Positions 47,074 to 55,342 of a stretch of 64,000 nucleotides of DNA are shown in pieces. The translations under genes were made by a program, and so were the position numbers. The notes beneath the pieces are model-generated. The model was not told the DNA's origin. It was given only the letters and a program-made list of their open reading frames with translations, and did not search any database. How positions within the stretch are numbered: position 1 is the first letter of the stretch; each line of letters starts with the position of its first letter. Origin of the DNA: Hyphomicrobiales bacterium (GTDB lineage Bacteria; Pseudomonadota; Alphaproteobacteria; Rhizobiales; Rhizobiaceae). The stretch lies in contig UBJO01000011.1 in assembly GCA_900465665.1 (NCBI GenBank), positions 1 to 64,000 of the forward strand, read 5' to 3'.

Positions 47074-47487
47074 ATGACCACCGAGCCGGTTCGCGATACC
47101 AAGGCCATGCTCAGTGGCATGACGCCAAGCCTTGATGCCAAAGACTATGTGTTTTGCACGACGGAGGACGAGCAACTAGCCGTGCAGGCTGCGCCTTCGT
47201 CGCTCGGCTGGCTTCGCGAAGCCGAAGGCGTGTCCTTGATACTGCCGGCTGCCGACGCTCAGCGGCTGGGCTTCGACACCACCCTCCCCATGCGGCGGAT
47301 CACACTCAACGTGTTCTCCTCGCTTGAGGGCGTCGGACTGACGGCCGCCGTCGCCACAGCTCTCGCCAATCACAATATCTCCTGCAACATGGTGGCCGCC
47401 TATCATCACGACCATGTCTTCGTGCCAACGGCCGACGCGGAAGAGGCCATGCGGGTGCTGCTGGAGCTGCAGGCGGCGGTAGGCTGA
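47074..47487 (+). CDS. ACT-domain protein
   Basis: A 137-residue protein made of two ACT-like halves. The C-terminal half has ITLNVFSSLEGVGLTAAVATALANHNISCNMVAAYHHDHVFVP, typical of small stand-alone ACT proteins. These bind amino acids and regulate enzymes, but no partner is evident. ATG 47074 is preferred; ATG 47056 is possible. It occupies the place after moeA where lexA is found in many rhizobia. Confidence 0.82.
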   Translation: MTTEPVRDTKAMLSGMTPSLDAKDYVFCTTEDEQLAVQAAPSSLGWLREAEGVSLILPAADAQRLGFDTTLPMRRITLNVFSSLEGVGLTAAVATALANHNISCNMVAAYHHDHVFVPTADAEEAMRVLLELQAAVG

Positions 47488-47508
47488 CACTGGAGCGCCT
47501 GGAATGGG

Positions 47509-48231
47509 CTAGCGGTCAGGAACCGTGTCCAAGCTGAAGACACCGGCGCGCACCTCGCTTCCGTCGCTGCCAAGACCAAAATCCGGCACGGAATACTCGG
47601 CGATGCAGCGCAGCCTCGCTGTTGGCAGCGGCACCCGATAGGGATCGCCGATCAGGACGTCGATGCCGGTCGCGCGGCAGCTTTCGAAAAACGCCAGAGC
47701 GCGTTTTGCCAACGCTTCGTCATAGAAGAGATCACCGGCGAGTACGATATCGACCACAGGCGGCGCACCGTCGAGGAGGTCGGCATGCAGGAGATCGATC
47801 GCGACGCCGTTGGCGCTCGCATTGAGGCGGGCGGCGACGATGGCGTTCTCGTCGATGTCGGCGGCGACCACGGATGTTGCGCCGGCCTTGACGGCGATGA
47901 TCGCGACGAGGCCGGAGCCGGTGCCGAGATCGAGAACGCGGCGGCCGTGAACGAGGTCCGGGTTCTCGGCGATATGACGTGCGAGCACCGCACCGCCGCC
48001 CCAACCATAAGCCCAGTACGGCGCCGGCGCATCGGGATCGGTGCCGCCGAGGCGTGACAGCCGGCTGCCGGAATGGGCGGTGTAGAGCTGGATATTTGCG
48101 AGACCCGGGACGGGCGAAAGCCGGAGATTCCTGGCGATGAAGGCGCTGGCGTCGAAGGAAGACGTGCGCTTTTGTGGTTGAGTACCATCGTCAGTGGAAA
48201 CGGATGTCATGCGCTCGGTCTTATCATGCAT
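47509..48231 (-). CDS. Class I SAM-dependent methyltransferase (ETFB lysine methyltransferase-like)
   Basis: A 240-residue Rossmann methyltransferase with the SAM loop VLDLGTGSGLVAIIA and the ADID acidic strand, followed by DIVLAGDLFYDEALAKRAL. That DLFYD segment and the N-terminal AHSGSRLSRL, then PYWAYGWGGGAVLARHI, are typical of METTL20-type enzymes that methylate electron transfer flavoprotein beta. The start may be ATG 48231 or 48210. It is convergent with the ACT-domain gene. Confidence 0.82.
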   Translation of the reverse strand: MHDKTERMTSVSTDDGTQPQKRTSSFDASAFIARNLRLSPVPGLANIQLYTAHSGSRLSRLGGTDPDAPAPYWAYGWGGGAVLARHIAENPDLVHGRRVLDLGTGSGLVAIIAVKAGATSVVAADIDENAIVAARLNASANGVAIDLLHADLLDGAPPVVDIVLAGDLFYDEALAKRALAFFESCRATGIDVLIGDPYRVPLPTARLRCIAEYSVPDFGLGSDGSEVRAGVFSLDTVPDR

Positions 48232-48392
48232 GGCGTCACCCGGTCCGGATCAGCAACCGCGAGATTCATGTTTCGCGATTGCTTGATATGAGAAACGGCG
48301 AGGCATGGCTGCCAGGTCGAGTGGTGCCCTGAAAATCAGGATCATCCAAACGACTGGCGGCGCATGCGATCCTCGCCGTCACGCTTTGGGTC

Positions 48393-50297
48393 TCAGCCCT
48401 TCTTCTTGGAGAATTTCGGCTTCGGGCCGTTACCGTCGAACTTCGGCTTGCCCTCGTATTTCGGCTTACCTTCGAACTTCGGCTTGCCGGGCTTGCTCCA
48501 CGGCTTGCTGTCGCGCTCGCCGGATGGGGCGGCATCGCTGCGCGGTCCCTTCTTGAAGCCGCCGTCGCGCGGGCGGTCGTCATAGCTCTTCTTGGCGGCG
48601 TAAGGCTTCGGGCCGGACTTGTTGAAATCCGACTTGCCGTAATCCTGGCGGCCGAATTCCGGCGTGCCGGGCAGACGGCTGACGCGGATGCCGCGTTCCA
48701 TCGTCTTGTTCGGACCGGTCGCGGCGAGGAAGGCGTCGGCGCTGCCGGCTGCGATCTCGACGAAGGTCTCCTCCGGCTGCATCTTGATGGCGCCGATGTC
48801 ACGCTTGGTCAGGTTGCCGTTGCGGCAGATCATCGGGATCAGCCAGCGCGGCTCGGCGTTCTGCTTGCGGCCGACCGACAGCGAGAACCAGACGCTTGGG
48901 CCGAAATCGTCGCGCGGGCCACGCGGGCTGGTGTCGCGCGGGCCATCGGCGTTGTCGCGCGGCTTGCGCGGACCGGCCTGCAGGCTGATCTCCATCAGAT
49001 CTTCCGGCGCCGACTGCTTGGCGCGGTAGAGATTGACGAAGGCGTTGGCGAGCTTCTCGGCGCCGTGCGCTTCAAGCAGGCGCTTGACGATGTCCTGCTC
49101 CTCTTCGCGGGGAGCCTCCTCGAAGATCGGATCGGCGAGCAGACGTTCCTCGTCGCGGGCAATGACTTCCTCGGCCGACGGCGGCAGCGCCCAAGTGGCG
49201 GCGATGCCGGCATTGTCGAGCAGACGCTCGGCCTTGCGGCGGGCGTTGAGCGGCACGATCATGGCGCTGACGCCCTTGCGACCGGCGCGGCCGGTACGAC
49301 CCGAACGGTGCAGCAGGGTTTCCGGATTGGTCGGCAGGTCGGCATGAATGACGAGATCGAGGCCTGGAAGGTCGATGCCGCGGGCGGCGACGTCGGTGGC
49401 GATGCAGACGCGGGCGCGGCCATCGCGCATGGCCTGCAGGGCGTGGCTACGCTCGTTCTGCGTCAGTTCGCCAGAGAGCGCGACGACGTCGAAATTGCGG
49501 TTGTGGAAGCGGGCGGTCAGATGGTTGACGGCGGCACGGGTCGAGCAGAAGACGATGGCGTTGGTCGCCTCGTAGTAGCGGAGCACGTTGATGATCGCGT
49601 TTTCGCGGTCGCTCGGGGCGACAGCCAGCGCACGGTATTCGATGTCGACGTGCTGCTTTTCTTCCGTCGTGGTGGCGATGCGCACGGCGTTCTTCTGGTA
49701 GCTCTTGGCGAGCTTGGCGATGGCAGCCGGCACGGTTGCCGAGAACATCAGCGTGCGACGATCATCCGGGGAGGCATCGAGAATGAATTCGAGGTCTTCG
49801 CGGAAGCCGAGGTCGAGCATCTCGTCGGCTTCGTCGAGAACGACGGCCTTCAGATCGGAGATGTCGAGCGCGCGGCGGCGGATGTGATCGCAAAGACGAC
49901 CCGGCGTGCCGACGACAATGTGGGCGCCACGCTCGAGCGCGCGGCGCTCGCTGCGGATGTCCATGCCGCCAACGCAGCTGACGATGACGGCGCCGGTCAG
50001 CTCATAGAGCCATTCCAACTCGCGCTTGACCTGCAGCGCAAGCTCGCGGGTCGGCGCGATGACGAGGGCCAGCGGGGTGGCGGCCGGCTCGAAGCGATCG
50101 TCGTCGCCAAGCAGGGTCGGCGCCATGGCGAGGCCGAAGGCAACCGTCTTGCCGGAGCCGGTCTGCGCCGATACCAGCGCGTCAGATGCGGCAAGCGCCG
50201 GATCGAGCATGGATTGCTGAACGGGGGTGAGCTCGGAATAACCGCGCTTCGCCAACGCCTTGCCGATCGCCGGAACGACGCCGCTTATCTCTGTCAT
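48393..50297 (-). CDS. DEAD-box RNA helicase (CsdA/DbpA-like)
   Basis: A 634-residue helicase. The Q motif is GYSELTPVQQ, Walker A is AQTGSGKT, the DEAD box is VLDEADEMLDLGF, and SAT and HRSGRTGRAGRKG are present. A DbpA-type RNA-binding domain follows at about residues 450-550 (RWLIPMICRNGNLTKRDIG). The tail is a basic low-complexity repeat of the type GKPKFEGKPKY. Such helicases act in ribosome assembly and in growth at low temperature. Confidence 0.95.
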   Translation of the reverse strand: MTEISGVVPAIGKALAKRGYSELTPVQQSMLDPALAASDALVSAQTGSGKTVAFGLAMAPTLLGDDDRFEPAATPLALVIAPTRELALQVKRELEWLYELTGAVIVSCVGGMDIRSERRALERGAHIVVGTPGRLCDHIRRRALDISDLKAVVLDEADEMLDLGFREDLEFILDASPDDRRTLMFSATVPAAIAKLAKSYQKNAVRIATTTEEKQHVDIEYRALAVAPSDRENAIINVLRYYEATNAIVFCSTRAAVNHLTARFHNRNFDVVALSGELTQNERSHALQAMRDGRARVCIATDVAARGIDLPGLDLVIHADLPTNPETLLHRSGRTGRAGRKGVSAMIVPLNARRKAERLLDNAGIAATWALPPSAEEVIARDEERLLADPIFEEAPREEEQDIVKRLLEAHGAEKLANAFVNLYRAKQSAPEDLMEISLQAGPRKPRDNADGPRDTSPRGPRDDFGPSVWFSLSVGRKQNAEPRWLIPMICRNGNLTKRDIGAIKMQPEETFVEIAAGSADAFLAATGPNKTMERGIRVSRLPGTPEFGRQDYGKSDFNKSGPKPYAAKKSYDDRPRDGGFKKGPRSDAAPSGERDSKPWSKPGKPKFEGKPKYEGKPKFDGNGPKPKFSKKKG

Positions 50298-50393
50298 TTT
50301 GTCTGTCTTTCGGAATAATCGGGCGCACGGTGCGCCGTCCGGAACTTGCCGGTTGAAAAGTTGGGCTGTTCCTACTGCGTCACACGACAAATG

Positions 50394-52253
50394 TCAAAGC
50401 GGATGTCCGCGCCACAGCAAGACATCGATGCTTTCGGCGCGGCCCCTGATTCTGGCTGAGACCGGCCCTTCAATATGCCCTTGATGGTTGGGTGCTGCCC
50501 CCGCGCCCGCCGCGCTCATCAATGCCGAACTCAGCGCGACCTCGAAACCGCGGCTTGCCGCCACTTCCATGAGGCGGCTTGCGACGTTGACGGTATCACC
50601 GGTCGCGGTGATCTGCTGGCGTGTGCCGGTGCCGAGACGCGAAGCTACGACCGTGCCGCAATGGGCACCGACCTTGAAGCCGATCTTGCGGCCGGAAAGC
50701 CCCGGATCTGCTGAAAGCCAGGCCCTCAGGCGATTGCCGAGCCCGACTGCGCAGGCCGCCGCCCGCAGACCGTCGTCATCGGCCGGTCGCGGCAGGCCGA
50801 AGAGGATCATCGCGCCATCGCCCATGAAACTGGTGATCGCGCCGCCATGGGCGCGCGCCTCGTCATCGACGAGCTCGAAGAAGCCGCTCAAGACCTCTTG
50901 TACGCGCGCAGCACCGATCGCCTCACTCAATCCGGTGAAGCCCGACAGGTCGACGAACACCGCCGCGGCTTCCTGACGCACCGGGCGTGAGAGGAAAGTC
51001 GGATCGCGCGCCAGCCATTCGCCAAGCCCCGGCGCCTCGATTCGCTGCAACAGGTCGCTTTGAGCGGCGAAATGCGTGGCGCGGCGGCGATCGAGCCACA
51101 GCTCCATCGCGCCGAACAGCAGCACCGGCGGCAGGGTCGCGGCGATCGGCAGGGCCGCGCTGAACCAATAGCCATGCGAGAACGCGACAATGTTGAACGT
51201 CAACCACGCCAACACCGCGGCCGCGATGGCGCTGTAGGCCACGGCGCTGCGGCGCCAGCCGAGCAGGCTGATGATCAGCACCGGCAGAGTGACGCCGAGC
51301 AGCGCATCGAACGAGCGCACATTGCCGTCGCGCACGATGTTGTCGCCTGCGATCAGCCGGGTGATGGCCGTGGACATGACCTCGACGCCGGGAAGCACCG
51401 GATCAAACGGCGTCGGAAAGACGTCGCCGCCGCCGGTTACCGTCGAGCCGATCACAACCACCCTGCCCTCGACCATCTTGGCGTCGATCTTGCCGGCGAG
51501 CGCATCGGCGGCGCTGAAGGTGGGGATCGTTCCGCGCGGTCCGTAGAAGGTCAACGGCAGGCGCTGGCCGATATCGGTCGGAAGGCGCAGTTCGCCGAGG
51601 GCAAGGGCCGCCGGCGTAAAGGCCGGATTGACGCCGAGCGCCACCGACGCCACCCGCAGCGGAAACGAGGCATCGACGCGCTGCGCGCCGCGAGAGATCA
51701 GCGGAATATAGCGCGGCGTTCCGCCCTGATCGGTCGACACGTTGACGACGCCGATCGCGGCGGAATCGGCGAAACGGGCGATCGGCAACATCATCCGATC
51801 AGCCACCGGAATGGTCGCAAGCGGATCCTCGGCACTCGATGTCACCGATTGAAGACTTGATGGGAAGACGCCGGCTGCGGCGATGACAGTCGGCACGCCC
51901 TTCAGCGCATCGGCGAGTGCCTGGTCGCCCTCCTCGGGTCCGGGATCGACGAGCAGCAAGTCCAGCGCAATGACCTTCGGCTTCAGCGCGCCGATGGTTT
52001 CCACTAGGCGCGCGAGCGTTGCCCGGCTCAACGGATATCCGTTGGCGCTCGCCGTCTGATCATCGATCGCAACGATGGTGACGACCGAAGGCGCGCTGCT
52101 CGGCCCAATGAGGTGGCTTCTGAGGTCGGCCAGCGATGCTTCCATGCGATCGAGAAAGCCGGCATTGCCCTGCATGTGGAGATAGCCGAGCGCGCCGCCC
52201 CAAAGGGCGGCCGCGATCAGGGATATCGTGATCAGAAGCCGTCTGGCCTGCAT
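50394..52253 (-). CDS. CHASE2-domain adenylate/guanylate cyclase-family protein
   Basis: A 619-residue membrane protein: one N-terminal helix, an extracytoplasmic CHASE2 domain (about 35-310), three membrane helices (about 315-385) and a class III cyclase domain from about 425. Metal Asp435 (FVDLSGF) and Asp479 (FMGDGAM) and the transition-state pair Asn556 and Arg560 (DTVNVASRL) are present. The substrate-contact lysine seen in the D-K-F-I-G-D pattern of adenylate cyclases is Ser475. It starts 6 bases after a FecR-domain gene. Confidence 0.9.
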   Translation of the reverse strand: MQARRLLITISLIAAALWGGALGYLHMQGNAGFLDRMEASLADLRSHLIGPSSAPSVVTIVAIDDQTASANGYPLSRATLARLVETIGALKPKVIALDLLLVDPGPEEGDQALADALKGVPTVIAAAGVFPSSLQSVTSSAEDPLATIPVADRMMLPIARFADSAAIGVVNVSTDQGGTPRYIPLISRGAQRVDASFPLRVASVALGVNPAFTPAALALGELRLPTDIGQRLPLTFYGPRGTIPTFSAADALAGKIDAKMVEGRVVVIGSTVTGGGDVFPTPFDPVLPGVEVMSTAITRLIAGDNIVRDGNVRSFDALLGVTLPVLIISLLGWRRSAVAYSAIAAAVLAWLTFNIVAFSHGYWFSAALPIAATLPPVLLFGAMELWLDRRRATHFAAQSDLLQRIEAPGLGEWLARDPTFLSRPVRQEAAAVFVDLSGFTGLSEAIGAARVQEVLSGFFELVDDEARAHGGAITSFMGDGAMILFGLPRPADDDGLRAAACAVGLGNRLRAWLSADPGLSGRKIGFKVGAHCGTVVASRLGTGTRQQITATGDTVNVASRLMEVAASRGFEVALSSALMSAAGAGAAPNHQGHIEGPVSARIRGRAESIDVLLWRGHPL

Positions 52254-52259
52254 GGGCGA

Positions 52260-52805
52260 CTACTGGCCCAGCCGCGCGAGAAGTGCCGCAGCGCGCGCCT
52301 GCGGCCAGCGCCGAACCGTGAGCGCACCACTGGTGCGCGACACGTCCACGCCCTCGCCCGGCGCCAGCACGACCCTCGGCCCCGCCGATGGCCTGCCCAC
52401 GGCCACACGGCCACGTACGACGAAGACCGATGTCGTGCCGTTCTTGACGTCGACGGCCCAGCGCGTGCCGCGCACGGCGGCGATCGCCTGCGGCGTCACC
52501 ACCTGGAAGCCGCCACTGCGCCTGGCACTGTCGACATCGACGAGGACCGCCTTGTTGCGCAGCGACACCGAATCGGGACGACCATCGCCATTGCTGTCGA
52601 CAAGCTGGAAGCGCGCGCCACCTTCGGCGGTGACGGTCACGCCATCAGCGCAGCGCATGATCTGGCGCGACGTGCCGGCGACGCGTTCAAGCGTGCAGCC
52701 GGCTGACTGCGCCGATGCCAAGCCAGCCCAGAGCCCCGCCCAAAGCAAAGTCATCGCGGCGATGGCGGCGGCCAGACAAGGACGACCGTACGATACTGTC
52801 TCCAT
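52260..52805 (-). CDS. FecR-domain periplasmic protein
   Basis: A 181-residue protein with a signal peptide (to about GLASA-QS) and a FecR domain with TPQAIAAVRGTRWAVDV and later RGRVAVGRP. Proteins of this type often pair with CHASE2 cyclases and may signal through them. GGGGGAT precedes ATG 52805. The cyclase gene starts 6 bases after its stop. Confidence 0.85.
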   Translation of the reverse strand: METVSYGRPCLAAAIAAMTLLWAGLWAGLASAQSAGCTLERVAGTSRQIMRCADGVTVTAEGGARFQLVDSNGDGRPDSVSLRNKAVLVDVDSARRSGGFQVVTPQAIAAVRGTRWAVDVKNGTTSVFVVRGRVAVGRPSAGPRVVLAPGEGVDVSRTSGALTVRRWPQARAAALLARLGQ

Positions 52806-52925
52806 GATATCCCCCTGTGGCAATTTCCGCCCCACGACCGAATAGCGCACTCTAACCCCGCCTCGCCTGGCACCGCAATGCGCTTGGCGGCAGTTACACA
52901 GGCGATGAGACCATCCCGCGTTCCC

Positions 52926-54065
52926 TCAATGCGCCTCCGGCGATGGTCCAACATAGCGGGCACGCGGGCGGATCATAGTTCCACTGGTCACCTGTTCGAT
53001 AGCATGCGCGAGCCATCCGGCGGTTCGGGAAAGCGCAAAGATGACAAGCGGCGCGTCGTCGGGAAGGTCGAAATGCCCCGCCATCGCCGCGAGCGCGAAA
53101 TCGATATTCGCAGGCTCGCCCAACAATTCCGCGCCGAGAGCGGCAATCTCGGCGTAGAGCTTCGGCATCTCGAACGAATGCATAATCGCCGCCGCGCGAG
53201 GATCGCCATCTGGATAGAGCTTATGGCCAAAGGCCCGCACCACTCCTTCCGTCGCCAACATCGTTCTGATCGCCTCGCGCGCGCCCATCTCTCGTGACAA
53301 CTCCATCAGCCGCACGGCGCCCTGCCAGGCACCGCCGTGACGAGGGCCGGTCAGCGTTGAAAGGCCGGATAACGTGGCAGCGGCCAGTGAAGCGCCCGAC
53401 GATGCGGTGACGCGCGCCGCGAATGCGGAGACGTTGAGTTCGTGTTCGGCGGCGAGCACAAGTGCCCGCCTGATCGGTTCTGCCGCATCAGGCCGATCCC
53501 AGCTCTGCGCAAGGCGCTCGTGCAGCGGCAAGTCGATTTGGCTCGGAACAAGTGCGGCTGCCACTGTGGCAAGCACCTGACCGGCTTCCGACTTCAACGC
53601 GGCGGGCGCTCGGCCCAACGCCGGCAGATCCGCCGCCGCTCTCCTCGCCAGCAAGACGAAAGCGCCAGATATCCTTGATGGCTCGCCAGCCAAGAGTTCG
53701 ATCGACGGGCATATGGCTGCTTGGCTCTCCCACAAGAAGGCCGCGACCTGCTCGAACGTCGCCCGTTCGGACAAGGCGACCGCCTCGCGACCTCGATAGT
53801 AAAGCCGGCCATCCGCGATCGTCGAAATCGCGGTCGGCAGGACCGGCTCGCCCCAGTCGATCGTTTCGGCGGCAATCGACGCCGCCTTTCGTCTGCCGGC
53901 ATGGCGCTTGGCGAGACGCGCAACGTCCTCGGAATGGTAGAGACTGCGGCGGCTATCGGCTGCATCGGGCTTCGCGCGGATGCGGCCACGACTGACATTG
54001 GCATAGAGCGTCTGCGGCTTCGTGCCGAGCCGTTCCAACGCTTCCTCGGCCGTCAGCCATGTCAT
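52926..54065 (-). CDS. Citrate synthase homologue with an N-terminal helix-turn-helix
   Basis: A 379-residue protein. Residues about 1-55 form a MerR/excisionase-type DNA-binding segment (WLTAEEALERLGTKPQTLYANVSRGRIRAK). The rest is a citrate-synthase fold with the catalytic set His208 (AEHELNVSAF), His281 (AFGHKLYPDGDPR) and Asp322 (NIDFAL). It is divergent from a second citrate synthase homologue, with a perfect palindrome between them. The domain pairing suggests an enzyme that also binds DNA. Confidence 0.9.
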   Translation of the reverse strand: MTWLTAEEALERLGTKPQTLYANVSRGRIRAKPDAADSRRSLYHSEDVARLAKRHAGRRKAASIAAETIDWGEPVLPTAISTIADGRLYYRGREAVALSERATFEQVAAFLWESQAAICPSIELLAGEPSRISGAFVLLARRAAADLPALGRAPAALKSEAGQVLATVAAALVPSQIDLPLHERLAQSWDRPDAAEPIRRALVLAAEHELNVSAFAARVTASSGASLAAATLSGLSTLTGPRHGGAWQGAVRLMELSREMGAREAIRTMLATEGVVRAFGHKLYPDGDPRAAAIMHSFEMPKLYAEIAALGAELLGEPANIDFALAAMAGHFDLPDDAPLVIFALSRTAGWLAHAIEQVTSGTMIRPRARYVGPSPEAH

Positions 54066-54095
54066 GCGAGCCTCTTACATTGATCTTATTCATCA

Positions 54096-54111
54096 AGATT
54101 GACGTCAATCT
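54096..54111. promoter_or_regulatory. Perfect 16-bp palindrome between divergent citrate synthase homologues
   Basis: AGATTGACGTCAATCT is self-complementary over all 16 bases and lies in the 85-bp intergenic region. Next to it, TTGAT (54080-54084) and ATCAA (54092-54096) form a second inverted pair. This is the natural operator for a dimeric regulator, and the helix-turn-helix citrate synthase homologue is a candidate. Confidence 0.7.
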
Positions 54112-54150
54112 ATCTAGGTCCGATTCTTCCAAGCGTAAAGGAGAAACGCA

Positions 54151-55239
54151 ATGAAGAACGGCTTGGAAGATGTGATTGCAGCGGAAACCCAACTGTCCGA
54201 TGTGGACGGTGAACGCGGACGCCTGGTGATACGCGGCGTCTCGCTTGATGATCTCGTTCCCGGCGAGACATATGAGGGTGTCGCAGCATCGCTGCTCGAC
54301 GGACTGATGGAGCGTCCGGTCACCGCGACCACACTGCGGTCGCTGCTCGGGGCCGCGAGGGTCGACCTCTATTCGCACATCACGCGTCTGGACGAAGGGC
54401 TTCTGGCGCTCCCGCCCGTCGATGCCATGCGCGCGATGATCGCGCGCCTTGGCGATGGGCAGGATCTCGACACGGCTCTGCATCTGATGGCAGCGCCCGC
54501 CGTGTTCCTGCCCGCCATCCTCAGGCTGCAGGCCGGCCAGCGGCCGGTGACGCCGGATGAGTCGCTGTCGCAGTCCGCGGACATCTTGCGGATGTTGACC
54601 GACAGGATGCCGAGCGCGGAGCAGACGGCGGCGCTGGACGCCTATCTGGTGACGATCTCCGATCATGGATTGAACGCCTCGACCTTCGCCTCGCGCGTTG
54701 TCGCCTCCACCCAGGCGGGGCTGACATCTTCGGTACTGGCCGCCATCGGCGCACTGAAAGGACCGCTTCACGGCGGAGCGCCCGGCCCGGTGCTTGATAT
54801 GCTGGATGCGATCGGAACCGAAGCCAACGCCCATGCATGGCTGACGGACGCACTTGATCGCGGAGAGCGGCTGATGGGGTTCGGGCACCGGATCTATCGT
54901 GTTCGCGATCCGAGAGCCGACGCGCTGAAGAATGCGCTCTCGCCTCTCGTTCGCTCCGGCCAGGTCGATCGTGAACGGATGGCGCTGGCAGCGTCCGTCG
55001 AGCGCGCCGCTCTTGCCATTCTCAAGGAGAGGAAGCCGGATCGGCCGCTCGACGTCAATGTCGAGTTCTACACGGCGTTGCTTCTCGAAGCGCTCGGTTT
55101 CGAGCGGCAAGCCTTTACCGGCGTCTTCGCAATCGGGCGCACTGTAGGCTGGATCGCCCATGCCCGGGAGCAGGCACTCAACGGCCGATTGATCCGTCCC
55201 CGCTCGATCTACACCGGACCTCTACCAAAGGTCGCATAA
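54151..55239 (+). CDS. Citrate synthase / methylcitrate synthase family protein
   Basis: A 362-residue citrate-synthase-fold protein without a DNA-binding segment. His172 (ISDHGLNASTF) and His246 (GFGHRIYRVRDPR) are present. The usual catalytic Asp in the VDFY motif reads Glu305 (NVEFY). It ends SIYTGP, close to its divergent partner's YVGPSP. AAAGGAG precedes ATG 54151. The product could be citrate or methylcitrate, or the two homologues may form a hetero-oligomer; the sequence does not decide. Confidence 0.9.
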   Translation: MKNGLEDVIAAETQLSDVDGERGRLVIRGVSLDDLVPGETYEGVAASLLDGLMERPVTATTLRSLLGAARVDLYSHITRLDEGLLALPPVDAMRAMIARLGDGQDLDTALHLMAAPAVFLPAILRLQAGQRPVTPDESLSQSADILRMLTDRMPSAEQTAALDAYLVTISDHGLNASTFASRVVASTQAGLTSSVLAAIGALKGPLHGGAPGPVLDMLDAIGTEANAHAWLTDALDRGERLMGFGHRIYRVRDPRADALKNALSPLVRSGQVDRERMALAASVERAALAILKERKPDRPLDVNVEFYTALLLEALGFERQAFTGVFAIGRTVGWIAHAREQALNGRLIRPRSIYTGPLPKVA

Positions 55240-55342
55240 TCCGAAAAACTCAACACTAATAAACGTTTAGCGAATATTTACACAAAGTCCGTAGATTTGC
55301 CCGGCGTGCGATTTGGCACGCTTGGCATATCGGGGTTTGTCC

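Noticed and set aside
48393..48520. Repeats of the type GKPKFEGKPKY at the end of the helicase as a CRISPR-like or DNA repeat
   Set aside because: They are short in-frame codon repeats in a basic tail of the helicase, a common protein feature, with no regular spacers.
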